A stretch of 64,000 bases of DNA from NCBI RefSeq assembly GCF_014636275.1, contig NZ_BMEB01000002.1, positions 966,335-1,030,334 on the forward strand, written 5' to 3'. The translations under genes and the position numbers were made by a program. Origin of the DNA: Cellulomonas carbonis. Its GTDB lineage: Bacteria; Actinomycetota; Actinomycetes; Actinomycetales; Cellulomonadaceae. Every line of letters begins with the position of its first letter. Position 1 is the first letter of the stretch. Below are positions 15,977 to 24,931 of the stretch, piece after piece. The notes below the pieces were generated by a model. That model saw nothing but the letters and a program-made list of their open reading frames with translations. It did not search any database and was not told the origin of the DNA.

Positions 15977-17614
15977 ATGTCTGTCGACGCGTCACCGTCA
16001 ACGCTACTGATCGACGGCCGTGCCCCGGCCGGTCAGGCGCTGCGGCACGTCTGGAACGAGTGCCTCGGCGCCGGCCGCGCCAACGAGGCGCTGCGCGTCG
16101 ACTGGCAGGAGCACTTCCGCGAGGCCGTCCAGGTCCTCGGGGCCCGCTACGTGCGGTTCCACGGCGTCTTCCACGACGACATGTTCGTCTACCGCGCCTC
16201 GAACGGCGGGGGCTTCGGGCCCGCCACGCCGCTGCCGCAGCCCGTCCACACGTTCGCGTACGTGGACAAGGTCTTCGACGCGATCCTCGACGCCGGCGCC
16301 CGGCCCTTCGTCGAGCTCGGCTTCATGCCGCGCGAGCTCGCGACGCAGACCGAGACGCTCTTCTGGTGGAAGGCGCACTGCAGCCCGCCCACGGACATGG
16401 GCGCGTGGGTGCGGCTGGTCACCGCGACGGTCGAGCACTGGGTCGAGCGCTACGGGATCGAGGAGGTGCGCCGCTGGCCCTTCGAGGTCTGGAACGAGCC
16501 GAACCTCGTGCCGCACTTCTGGACCGGCACGCGGACCGAGTACTTCGAGCTGTACGAGGCGACGGCGCGGGCCATCAAGGCGATCGACCCCGGGCTCAAG
16601 GTCGGCGGCCCGTCGTCGTCGGTCTTCGTCCCCGACGCCCGGTACGACGGCGAGTCGCACGACCGGTCCGTCGAGTCCGCGACCGCGGAGGCGCCCGACC
16701 CGGACGTGCTGCCCTGGAAGCCCGTGTGGATCCGCGAGCTCATCGACTACTGCGCCGAGCGCGACCTGCCGATCGACTTCCTGTCGACGCACCTGTACCC
16801 GACGGACTACGCGTACGACACGCAGGGCGTGGGCCGCCCGATCAGCCGCAACCGCGACGCGACGCTGCACGACCTCGAGGCGCTGCGCAAGATCATCGCC
16901 TCGAGCCCGTACCCCGACGCCGAGCTGCACATCACCGAGTGGTCGACGTCACCGTCCAGCCGCGACCACATGCACGACACGGTGTTCGCGGCGACGTACA
17001 TCGCGCGGGCGTTCCTGCAGTGCCAGGACCTCGCCGACTCGATCTCCTACTGGACGTTCACCGACGTGTTCGAGGAGGGCGGCGGCGGGATCGGCCCGTT
17101 CCACGGCGGGTTCGGGTTCGTCAACGAGCAGGGCATCCACAAGCCCACGTTCCACGCGATGGCGATGCTCAACCGCCTCGGGCGCACCATCGCGCTGCAG
17201 ACCGAGCACGGCGTCATCACCCGCACGGACGACGACGCCGTCGCGGCCGTGTTCTTCAACTACCCCGACTCGATGGGCACGAGGTCGGTCGGCGGCGCGA
17301 CGAGCTACGCGGACGCGCGCCGCCACGCCGACGAGGGCCCGGCCCGCCGCATCACGCACACGGTCGCCGGGCTCACCCCGGGCGCGGTGTACGACGTCGA
17401 GGTCCTCGACACCGACCACGGCAACGTCGCCGAGGCGTGGCACCGGATGGGGGAGCCGCTCAACCTCTCGCGGCAGGACGTCGCCGACCTCAAGCGGGTC
17501 GCCGACGACCTCGACCGACGCACCCTCGCCGTCGACGCGGCCGGCGTCCTGACGATCGACCTCGACCTCGCCCCGTGGGCCGTCGCCTCGGTCGCGCCGG
17601 CCGCCACCCCCTGA
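15977..17614 (+). CDS. GH39 beta-xylosidase
   Basis: A 545-residue cytoplasmic glycoside hydrolase of family 39. The TIM barrel starts with VRFHGVFHDDMFVY. The acid/base is Glu174 in FEVWNEPN and the nucleophile Glu321 in LHITEWSTS. A C-terminal beta-sandwich includes AVFFNYPDS and the final TLAVDAAGVLTIDL. It lacks a signal peptide and should release xylose from short xylo-oligosaccharides after uptake. RBS CGGAGG. The binding-protein gene of a CUT1 importer follows after 49 bases, suggesting one operon. Confidence 0.92.
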   Translation: MSVDASPSTLLIDGRAPAGQALRHVWNECLGAGRANEALRVDWQEHFREAVQVLGARYVRFHGVFHDDMFVYRASNGGGFGPATPLPQPVHTFAYVDKVFDAILDAGARPFVELGFMPRELATQTETLFWWKAHCSPPTDMGAWVRLVTATVEHWVERYGIEEVRRWPFEVWNEPNLVPHFWTGTRTEYFELYEATARAIKAIDPGLKVGGPSSSVFVPDARYDGESHDRSVESATAEAPDPDVLPWKPVWIRELIDYCAERDLPIDFLSTHLYPTDYAYDTQGVGRPISRNRDATLHDLEALRKIIASSPYPDAELHITEWSTSPSSRDHMHDTVFAATYIARAFLQCQDLADSISYWTFTDVFEEGGGGIGPFHGGFGFVNEQGIHKPTFHAMAMLNRLGRTIALQTEHGVITRTDDDAVAAVFFNYPDSMGTRSVGGATSYADARRHADEGPARRITHTVAGLTPGAVYDVEVLDTDHGNVAEAWHRMGEPLNLSRQDVADLKRVADDLDRRTLAVDAAGVLTIDLDLAPWAVASVAPAATP

Positions 17615-17663
17615 CCCACCCGACCACGCACCGACCCCACCCAGCACACCCGAAAGGACCTCG

Positions 17664-18986
17664 ATGATGAGGATCGACAAGCGAACCGCCCGAGCAGCAG
17701 CCTTCTCGGCCGCCGCGGCCCTGACCCTCGCGGCCTGCGGAGGCGGCGACGGCGGTGGCGGCAGCGCGGCCGAGGAGCCCAGCGAGGAGAACAAGCCCGC
17801 CGAGCTCACGGTCGCCGCGTGGATGGACTTCCCGCAGGACCTGCTCGACTCGTTCGAGGAGGAGCACGGCATCGAGGTCGTCGTGAACTCGTTCCCCGAC
17901 GGCGCGTCCGCGCAGACCGTGCTGCGCAACGGCCTCTCCGCCGACGGCGCGGGCCTGTCCGACGTCCACCTCGTCGAGCTCGACTGGTGGACCGAGATGA
18001 TGGCGATCCCCGAGGACTGGGTCGAGCTCCCCGAGGTCCCCGACCGCTGGGTCGACTGGAAGGTCACGCAGGGCTCGGTGGACGGCCGGATCACGGGCTA
18101 CGGCACGGACATCGGGCCGCTCGGCATCGCGTTCAACCAGGACATGACCTCGGCCGCGGGCGTCGCGACCGACCCGGAGTCCTTCGGCGAGTTCATCGGC
18201 GGCGAGGACGCCACCTGGCAGTCGTTCCTCGACGCGGGCCGTGAGTACGTCGCGACCAACGACAACTACTTCATCGACTCGCTGACCAACGCCTTCCAGG
18301 CCGCGATCAACCTGCTCCCCGCGGCGTTCGAGGACCCCGAGTCGGGTGCGCCGTACGACCTCGCGGAGAACACCGAGGTGAAGGACCTCTTCATGACGTT
18401 CGCCGAGGCGGCCGAGGACGGCGTCTCCGCGGGCATCGCGATCGGCCACGCCGACTGGGGCGCCGGGTTCCAGAACGAGCAGTGGGCCACCGTGGTGACC
18501 CCGGCGTGGATGACCGGGATCATCGCGGACAACGCCGACGGGATCGACGGCTGGCGCATCGCGAGCGCGTTCCCCGAGGGCGGCGGCAACTGGGGCGGGT
18601 CCTTCTTCGCGGTCCCCGCGACCGGTGAGAACACCGCATGGGCGGTCGAGCTCGCCGACCACCTGACCTCGGCCGAGGCCGCCGTCTCGTGGTTCAACAC
18701 GACGGGGCAGTTCCCGTCGCAGCTCGAGGCCATGGCGAGCCCCGAGATCTCCGAGGCCGAGAACGAGTTCTACGGCGGTCAGCGCGTCGGTCAGATCTAC
18801 GGCGAGCTCGCCGAGGCCGCCGGCGACGCCGCAGCGGGCGGCTTCCGCGGCGAGAACTTCGCGGGCATCCAGACGCTCGTCACGGACGGCATCCGGCTCG
18901 TGGAGTCGGGCGGGGCGACGCCCGCGGAGGCCTGGGACTCCGTCGTGGCCAACTTCGAGGCGCTCGGCTTCGAGACCGCCGAGTGA
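17664..18986 (+). CDS. CUT1 sugar-binding lipoprotein
   Basis: A 440-residue extracellular solute-binding protein (family 1). The lipoprotein signal ends with the lipobox LTLAAC, followed by a Gly-rich linker, then a two-lobe binding fold (ELTVAAWMDFPQDLLDSFEE, GLSDVHLVELDW, WATVVTPAWMTGI). ATG ATG occurs at 17664/17667; the first is used here. Downstream of GH39 and upstream of two permeases, it probably captures xylo-oligosaccharides. A hairpin at 19033-19061 separates it from the permease genes. Confidence 0.92.
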   Translation: MMRIDKRTARAAAFSAAAALTLAACGGGDGGGGSAAEEPSEENKPAELTVAAWMDFPQDLLDSFEEEHGIEVVVNSFPDGASAQTVLRNGLSADGAGLSDVHLVELDWWTEMMAIPEDWVELPEVPDRWVDWKVTQGSVDGRITGYGTDIGPLGIAFNQDMTSAAGVATDPESFGEFIGGEDATWQSFLDAGREYVATNDNYFIDSLTNAFQAAINLLPAAFEDPESGAPYDLAENTEVKDLFMTFAEAAEDGVSAGIAIGHADWGAGFQNEQWATVVTPAWMTGIIADNADGIDGWRIASAFPEGGGNWGGSFFAVPATGENTAWAVELADHLTSAEAAVSWFNTTGQFPSQLEAMASPEISEAENEFYGGQRVGQIYGELAEAAGDAAAGGFRGENFAGIQTLVTDGIRLVESGGATPAEAWDSVVANFEALGFETAE

Positions 18987-19032
18987 CCCCCCGAACGACC
19001 CCCGAGTGATCCCCGAGTGATCCCTGCGCGGC

Positions 19033-19061
19033 CCGGTCCTCGGCTCCTGCCCGAGGACCGG
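19033..19061 (+). terminator. intercistronic hairpin after the binding-protein gene
   Basis: Perfect 11-bp stem CCGGTCCTCGG / CCGAGGACCGG with a 7-base loop, in the 162-base gap between the binding protein and the first permease. It probably acts as a partial terminator or 3' mRNA stabiliser. Just before it, CCCGAGTGATC is repeated. Confidence 0.6.
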
Positions 19062-19148
19062 CCGCGGCCGGGTGCCGGCGTCCGACGCCGCCGGTGTGCA
19101 CCTGACCGCGTCGCGCGTCACCGAACGACTTCACGGAAGGCGCCAACG

Positions 19149-20315
19149 ATGGCAACCAGCTCGGCGGCACCGCGTGCACCGCGCCGCGTGGGGTGGGGGC
19201 AGCGGCTGTCCCGGTGGGACATCAAGCTCTCGCCCTACCTGTACATCTCCCCGTTCTTCGTCCTCTTCGCGGTCTTCGGCGCGTTCCCGCTGCTCTTCAA
19301 CGTCGTCGTCGCCCTGCACGACTGGCACCGCCGCGCGGGCATGGGCGACTTCGTGGGGCTCGACAACTTCACGTGGGTGCTCAGGCAGCCGCTGTTCTGG
19401 CGCTCGCTCGAGAACACGTTCTCGATCTTCCTGTGGGGCGGCATCCCGCAGCTCGTCCTCGCGCTGCTCATCGCCGCGATCCTCGACCAGAACCTGCGCG
19501 CGAGGACGTTCTGGCGGATGAGCGTGCTCCTGCCGTTCGTGGTGATGCCCGTGGCGACGGCGATGATCTTCGGGCAGGTGTTCGGGCAGTTCGGGCTGCT
19601 GGTCCCCAACCTCCAGGACATGGGGCTGATGACCCACGTCGACTCGCCGTTCTTCCAGGACCGCCTGCTGTCGCACGTCGCGATCGGCTCGATGGTCGTC
19701 TTCCGGTGGACCGGCTACAACGCGCTGATCCTCCTGGCCGCGATGCAGGCGGTGCCGCGCGAGCTCTACGAGGCCTCGACGGTCGACGGCGCGAGCCGGA
19801 TGCGGCAGTTCTTCTCGGTGACGCTCCCGAGCATCCGCCCCACCATGATCTTCGTCGTCCTCACGATGACGATCGGCGGTCTGCAGATCTTCGACGAGGT
19901 CCGCATGTACGACGGCGGCGGGACCGGCGGCGGCAACGGCGGCGCCGACAACCAGTGGACCACCGTCGTGCTCTACCTCTACAACCTCGGCTTCGGCGAC
20001 TGGCAGGACCGCCTCGGCCAGGCCGCGGCGGTCGGCTGGATCTTCGCGGTCGTCATCGGCGTCTTCTCGCTCGTGAACTTCCTCCTCACGCGCTCGATCT
20101 CGTCGTCGTCGACGAGGACCCCGCGCGTGTCGAAGGCCCGGCGCGACGCGGTGATCGCGCGGGCGCGCGTCGCGGCCGCCGAGTCCGAGCGCCGGGCCCG
20201 CGAGGCGGGCGTCCCCACGATCATCGGCCGGACGTCGACGTCCGACGCCTCGCGCCCGCCCGACACCGGGCGAGCGGCCGACGCGGACCGGTCCAGGGAA
20301 GGAGTCACGCGATGA
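19149..20315 (+). CDS. CUT1 sugar permease (MalF type)
   Basis: A 388-residue inner-membrane permease with six predicted helices, starting with LYISPFFVLFAVFGAFPLLF. It carries the EAA loop (ELYEASTVDGASRMRQFFSVTLPS) that docks the ATPase. The C-terminal tail after about residue 315 is long, basic and hydrophilic, which is longer than usual. ATG at 19149 follows CGGAAGG. The stop overlaps the next gene (ATGA). No ATPase gene is present in the operon. Confidence 0.92.
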   Translation: MATSSAAPRAPRRVGWGQRLSRWDIKLSPYLYISPFFVLFAVFGAFPLLFNVVVALHDWHRRAGMGDFVGLDNFTWVLRQPLFWRSLENTFSIFLWGGIPQLVLALLIAAILDQNLRARTFWRMSVLLPFVVMPVATAMIFGQVFGQFGLLVPNLQDMGLMTHVDSPFFQDRLLSHVAIGSMVVFRWTGYNALILLAAMQAVPRELYEASTVDGASRMRQFFSVTLPSIRPTMIFVVLTMTIGGLQIFDEVRMYDGGGTGGGNGGADNQWTTVVLYLYNLGFGDWQDRLGQAAAVGWIFAVVIGVFSLVNFLLTRSISSSSTRTPRVSKARRDAVIARARVAAAESERRAREAGVPTIIGRTSTSDASRPPDTGRAADADRSREGVTR

Positions 20316-21241
20316 GCACGGGCTTCATCGAGAACACCGCCGGGGCGGGCGCCGCCCGGTACGCGCAGAAGCGGGCCGCGACGGGTAGGCCCATCCGCTC
20401 GCACAACCCGTCGACCCGCCGGCCCGGCTGGGTCACGTACGCGCTGCTCGCCGTCGTCTTCGCCGTGTCGGTCTTCCCGCTGTACGCGTCGGCGATGTAC
20501 GGCTCGTCGAGCACGCAGGAGATCTCGCGCGCGGTCGGGACCCTGCCGAGGTTCTTCCCGACCCTCACGCTGCTCGAGAACTTCGGCGAGGTGCTCTCGG
20601 CGTCGCAGTTCAACTTCTGGATGGCGTTCGGGAACTCGGTCCTCGTCGCGGTCGCGGTGAGCGCGTCGACGGTGTTCTTCTCGACGCTCGCCGGGTTCAG
20701 CTTCGCGAAGCTGACCTTCCGGGGGAGGCAGGCGCTCTACCTCACGGTCATCGCGACCCTGGCGATCCCCGCGCAGGTCGGCACCATCCCGATGTTCGTC
20801 ATGATGAACGACTTCGGCTGGATCGACTCGCTCCTCGCGCTGACGGTCCCCGGGCTGGTCGGCGCGTTCGGCGTCTTCTGGATGACGCAGTACCTGCAGG
20901 AGGCGCTGCCCTTCGAGCTCGTCGAGGCGGCGCGCGTCGACGGCGCGTCGATGTTCCGGACGTTCTGGTCGATCGCGATGCCGGCCGCGCGACCGGCGGC
21001 GGCGACGCTCGCGCTGTTCACGTTCGTCGGGTCGTGGAACAGCTTCTTCTGGCCCGCGGTCGTGATGCGGTCGCAGCTGACGATGCCGCTCGTCATCCCG
21101 CAGCTGCGCGGCGCGTTCACGACGGACACGGGGCTGGTCATGTCCGGGGTGTTCCTCGTCGCCGCACCGCTGCTCGTCGTCTTCGTCCTCGCGGGCAAGC
21201 AGCTCGTCTCGGGGGTCATGGCGGGAGCGGTCAAGGGCTGA
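20312..21241 (+). CDS. CUT1 sugar permease (MalG type)
   Basis: A 309-residue membrane permease with helix 1 at VTYALLAVVFAVSVFPLYA and the EAA loop ELVEAARVDGASMFRTFWSI. The usual C-terminus GKQLVSGVMAGAVKG is present. Translationally coupled to the upstream permease by a 4-base overlap. Like other actinobacterial CUT1 systems it presumably uses a shared MsiK-type ATPase encoded elsewhere. Confidence 0.92.
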   Translation: MSTGFIENTAGAGAARYAQKRAATGRPIRSHNPSTRRPGWVTYALLAVVFAVSVFPLYASAMYGSSSTQEISRAVGTLPRFFPTLTLLENFGEVLSASQFNFWMAFGNSVLVAVAVSASTVFFSTLAGFSFAKLTFRGRQALYLTVIATLAIPAQVGTIPMFVMMNDFGWIDSLLALTVPGLVGAFGVFWMTQYLQEALPFELVEAARVDGASMFRTFWSIAMPAARPAAATLALFTFVGSWNSFFWPAVVMRSQLTMPLVIPQLRGAFTTDTGLVMSGVFLVAAPLLVVFVLAGKQLVSGVMAGAVKG

Positions 21242-21272
21242 CCGCTGGGCCCATGGTCCTGGTCGACGATCC

Positions 21273-21319
21273 GCACCAGATGTAGCGTTCCGGTTCCGAG
21301 AAGCCACTACATCTTGTGG
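21273..21319 (+). promoter_or_regulatory. pair of NrdR boxes
   Basis: Two 16-base boxes, centred between 21280/21281 (with ACCAGATGTAGC) and 21311/21312 (CCACTACATCTTGTGG), fit the NrdR consensus acaCwAtATaTwGtgt. Their centres are 31 bp apart, three helical turns, as is usual for NrdR tandem sites. NrdR represses ribonucleotide reductase genes in response to ATP/dATP. They lie directly before nrdD. Confidence 0.88.
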
Positions 21320-21340
21320 CCGTGGATGACGGGCGGTGCG

Positions 21341-23563
21341 ATGCCGAGCATGGGACGTGACGTGGCCGAGGAGACCGGGCGACCGGTTGCGGCCCTGACC
21401 GCACGGCTGGTGGTCCGCAAGCGCGACGGGCGCACCCGTGCGTTCGACGAGCGCCGGATCCGGGCCGCCCTCGCCAAGGCGTTCACCGAGGTGCACGGAC
21501 AGCTCGGCCCCGTCCACGAGCTCTCTCTCGCGGAGCTCACGGCCCAGGTCGTCGACGAGGTGCTCGAGCGGTACCCCGACGAGGTGCGGATCTACGAGAT
21601 CCAGAACGTCGTCGAGCACGTGCTCCTCGAGTCGTACGAGTACGACGTCGCGAAGGCGTACATCGACTACCGCGTCCAGCGCGACCTCGCCCGCTCCCGC
21701 ACGGTCGACGTCAACCACTCGATCGAGCGGCTCGTCGGCAAGGACCGGTCGGTCGTCCACGAGAACGCGAACAAGGACGCGGACGTCTTCACCACGCAGC
21801 GCGACCTCACCGCCGGAGCGGTCGGCAAGGCGATCGGTCTGCGGATGCTGCCGCCGCACGTGGCGAACGCGCACACCAAGGGCGACATCCACTACCACGA
21901 CCTCGACTACCACCCGTACGCGCCGATGACGAACTGCTGCCTCATCGACTTCCGCACGATGCTCGCGGAGGGTTTCCGCATCGGGAACGCGCAGGTCGAC
22001 CCGCCGCGGTCGATCCAGACGGCGACCGCGCAGATCGCGCAGATCATCGCGAACGTCTCGTCCAGCCAGTACGGCGGCTGCTCGGTCAACAGGATCGACG
22101 AGCTCCTGGCGCCCTATGCCGAGCGCAACTTCGCGAGGCACCTCGCCGACGCCGAGCGCTGGGTCGACGACGCATCCCTACGCCGCGAGTTCGCCGAGGA
22201 GAAGACGCGCAAGGACATCCTCGACGCGATGCAGAGCCTCGAGTACGAGATCAACACCCTCTTCACGTCCAACGGGCAGACGCCGTTCACCTCGGTGGGT
22301 CTCGGCCTCGGCGAGGGCTGGTTCGAGCGTGAGATCCAGCGCGCGATCCTGCAGATCCGAATCGGCGGTCTCGGCCGTGAACGACGCACGGCCGTCTTCC
22401 CGAAGCTCGTCTTCACGTTGCGTCGCGGCGTCAACCTCGAGCCGGGGGACCCCAACTACGACATCAAGCAGCTCGCGCTCGAGTGCTCGACCAGGCGCAT
22501 GTACCCGGACGTGCTGAGCTACGACAAGATCGTCGAGATCACCGGCAGCTTCAAGGTCCCCATGGGGTGCCGGTCCTTCCTCCAGGCATGGGCCGACGGC
22601 GACGGCGACGACGTCGTGGAGGGGCGCATGAACCTCGGTGTCGTCACGCTCAACGTGCCCCGCATCGCGCTCGAGTCGACCGACGTCGACGCGTTCTGGT
22701 CCCTGCTCGACGAGCGTCTCGACACGGTGCGGGACGCCCTGCTGTATCGCGTCGAGCGATGCAAGGAGGCGCTGCCTGCGAACGCCCCGATCCTCTACGT
22801 CCACGGGGCCTTCGGTCACCGCCTGCAGCCCGACGACGACGTCGACGTGCTGTTCCGGAACGGGCGCGCCACCGTCTCGCTCGGCTACATCGGCCTCTAC
22901 GAGGCGGCCGCGCGGTTCTTCGGCGGCGAGTGGGAGGACGAGGCAGGCGCCAAGGAGTTCACCCTGCGGGTGCTACGCACGCTCGACCGTCGCGCGAAGG
23001 AGTGGACGGCGGAGCACGGGTACCAGTTCTCCGTCTACGCCACACCCAGCGAGAGCCTCACGGACCGGTTCTGCCGTCTCGACAGGGAGAAGTTCGGCGT
23101 CGTCCCGGACATCACCGAGAAGGAGTACTACACGAACTCCTTCCACTACGACGTGCGCAAGAGCCCGACGCCGTTCGACAAGCTCGACTTCGAGATGGAC
23201 TACGCGCCGCTGACGTCGGGCGGCTTCATCCACTACTGCGAGTACCCCGTCCTCCAGCACAACCCCAAGGCGCTCGAGGCCGTCTGGGACTACGCCTACG
23301 ACCGTGTCGGCTACCTCGGCACGAACACCCCGGTCGACCACTGCCTCGAGTGCGACTTCTCCGGCGACTTCGAGCCGACCGAGCGCGGCTTCGCCTGCCC
23401 GGCGTGCGGCAACACGGACCCGAGCACGTGCGACGTCGTCAAGCGGACCTGCGGTTACCTGGGCAACCCCCAGCAGCGGCCCATGGTCCGCGGCCGGCAC
23501 GTCGAGATCTCCTCACGGGCCAAGCACATGGCTGCCGACGCCCGTGGCGGACCCGAGGCCTGA
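21341..23563 (+). CDS. nrdD: anaerobic ribonucleoside-triphosphate reductase
   Basis: A class III (glycyl radical) ribonucleotide reductase of about 740 residues. An N-terminal ATP-cone (RLVVRKRDGRTRAFDERRIR) gives allosteric control. The barrel includes YAPMTNCCLIDF and VSSSQYGGCSVN. The C-terminal zinc cluster (HCLECDF and FACPACGNTD) precedes the glycyl-radical loop RTCGYLG. It reduces NTPs to dNTPs without oxygen. The open frame starts at a TTG at 21314 that lies inside an NrdR box; ATGs at 21326, 21341 and 21350 are more plausible, and 21341 is used here without strong ribosome-site support. nrdG follows directly. Confidence 0.93.
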   Translation: MPSMGRDVAEETGRPVAALTARLVVRKRDGRTRAFDERRIRAALAKAFTEVHGQLGPVHELSLAELTAQVVDEVLERYPDEVRIYEIQNVVEHVLLESYEYDVAKAYIDYRVQRDLARSRTVDVNHSIERLVGKDRSVVHENANKDADVFTTQRDLTAGAVGKAIGLRMLPPHVANAHTKGDIHYHDLDYHPYAPMTNCCLIDFRTMLAEGFRIGNAQVDPPRSIQTATAQIAQIIANVSSSQYGGCSVNRIDELLAPYAERNFARHLADAERWVDDASLRREFAEEKTRKDILDAMQSLEYEINTLFTSNGQTPFTSVGLGLGEGWFEREIQRAILQIRIGGLGRERRTAVFPKLVFTLRRGVNLEPGDPNYDIKQLALECSTRRMYPDVLSYDKIVEITGSFKVPMGCRSFLQAWADGDGDDVVEGRMNLGVVTLNVPRIALESTDVDAFWSLLDERLDTVRDALLYRVERCKEALPANAPILYVHGAFGHRLQPDDDVDVLFRNGRATVSLGYIGLYEAAARFFGGEWEDEAGAKEFTLRVLRTLDRRAKEWTAEHGYQFSVYATPSESLTDRFCRLDREKFGVVPDITEKEYYTNSFHYDVRKSPTPFDKLDFEMDYAPLTSGGFIHYCEYPVLQHNPKALEAVWDYAYDRVGYLGTNTPVDHCLECDFSGDFEPTERGFACPACGNTDPSTCDVVKRTCGYLGNPQQRPMVRGRHVEISSRAKHMAADARGGPEA

Positions 23564-23564
23564 G

Positions 23565-24161
23565 GTGGCGAACGCGCCTCGGGCGCTGTGGCGCTCCGAG
23601 CGGCTCAGCAGGGGCAGGGTCGCCGACTACAAGCCGTTCGTCATGGTCGACGGTGAGGGCGTGCGGTGCAGCCTGTACGTCAGCGGGTGCCCGTTCGCCT
23701 GCGTCGGCTGCTTCAACCAGGCCGCCTGGTCGTTCCGGTACGGGACGTGCTTCGACGAGGCCCTCGCGGACCGCATCGCGACCGACCTCGCGCACGAGGC
23801 CGTCCAGGGGCTGTCGCTCCTGGGTGGCGAGCCGTTCCTCAACACCGGTGTCTGCCTCGCGGTCGTGCGTCGGCTGCGTGCCCTGCACGGCCGTGCCAAG
23901 GACGTGTGGTGCTGGACCGGCTACACGTTCGAGGAGCTCGTCGAGGAGGCCCGCGCGGGCGAGCGGGACAAGGCCCAGCTGCTCGCCGAGGTGGACGTCC
24001 TGGTGGACGGTCGGTTCGAGCTGGGACGGCGCGACCTCACGCTCGCGTTCCGCGGCAGCGCCAACCAGAGGGTGCTCGACGTGCCGGCGTCCCTCGCTGC
24101 GGGCGTCGCCGTGCCGTGGCGGGCCGCGGCGCGGCGACGTGCTCCGTCCGCAGTGGGGTGA
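23565..24161 (+). CDS. nrdG: anaerobic ribonucleotide reductase activase
   Basis: A 198-residue radical-SAM activase. The cluster motif is CX3CX2C in GCPFACVGCFNQ, followed by LSLLGGEPFLN (SAM-binding GGE). It generates the glycyl radical on NrdD. The GTG at 23565 is one base after the nrdD stop; another in-frame GTG at 23544 would overlap nrdD. The gene ends 2 bases before the converging phosphatase gene. Confidence 0.92.
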   Translation: MANAPRALWRSERLSRGRVADYKPFVMVDGEGVRCSLYVSGCPFACVGCFNQAAWSFRYGTCFDEALADRIATDLAHEAVQGLSLLGGEPFLNTGVCLAVVRRLRALHGRAKDVWCWTGYTFEELVEEARAGERDKAQLLAEVDVLVDGRFELGRRDLTLAFRGSANQRVLDVPASLAAGVAVPWRAAARRRAPSAVG

Positions 24162-24163
24162 AA

Positions 24164-24853
24164 TCAGGCCCAGGCGGCCACGACGAGCGGCCGGGCGGGC
24201 CGGGCGCCGAGCACGCCCTGCTGCGCGACGTCGAGCGCGACGCCGTCGACCCGGAGCCCCTCGGCCGTGAGCCGGACCTGGGAGACCGACGCGTTCGGCA
24301 GGGGGACGAGGACGCCGTCGCCCACGGTGGCCAGCCAGACGCCGAGCGCGAGCCCGTGCCCGACGACGAGCACCTCGCCGCCGTCGGGGTGCGCCGACGC
24401 GATGCGCGCCATCGCCTCCCGGAGCCGGCCGAGGAAGGTCGCCGCGTCCTCGCCGCCCGGCAGCCCCGGGTGCGTGCCGGCGATGATCTGCCCCACGAGC
24501 TCCGGCCACGCGATCACCTGGTCGAGCACCGACTCGTGCTTCCGCTCGTACTCGCCGAAGTGGTACTCGCGCAGGCCCGGGTCGGTGCGGAGCCGCACGC
24601 CGTCGTGGTGCCGGAGGATCTCGGCCGCCGTGGCGACCGCGCGCCCCGACGGCGACGAGTACGCCGCGACGAAGCGCCGCTGGGCGAGGTGCCGGGCGGT
24701 CGTGCGGACGCCCTCCCGGCCGTCGCGCGTCAGCGGCGAGTCCGACAGGCCCTGGAGCAGGCGGCGCTGGTTGAGGTAGGTGCGCCCGTGGCGCACGAGC
24801 GTGAGGGTGAGCGTCCCGGTCGTCGTCGGCGCGACCGTCGTGTCCGTCGTCAT
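24164..24853 (-). CDS. histidine phosphatase family protein
   Basis: A 229-residue phosphoglycerate-mutase-like phosphatase. The catalytic motif is LVRHGRTYLNQ (RHG), with the second His in VVGHGLALG and the Glu region LREYHFGEYE. Substrate unknown. It is a lone gene converging on nrdG. Confidence 0.9.
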   Translation of the reverse strand: MTTDTTVAPTTTGTLTLTLVRHGRTYLNQRRLLQGLSDSPLTRDGREGVRTTARHLAQRRFVAAYSSPSGRAVATAAEILRHHDGVRLRTDPGLREYHFGEYERKHESVLDQVIAWPELVGQIIAGTHPGLPGGEDAATFLGRLREAMARIASAHPDGGEVLVVGHGLALGVWLATVGDGVLVPLPNASVSQVRLTAEGLRVDGVALDVAQQGVLGARPARPLVVAAWA

Positions 24854-24931
24854 GGCGCCGACGGTAGGTGCGGCGCGCGTCGGGCGGGCGACGCCGACGT
24901 GGCCGGGCGGTGAAGGGTCGGGACCGGATGC

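Noticed and set aside
21314..21340. Upstream start for nrdD at the TTG at 21314.
   Set aside because: It lies inside the second NrdR box, so the transcript is unlikely to include it, and the extra residues have no family similarity.
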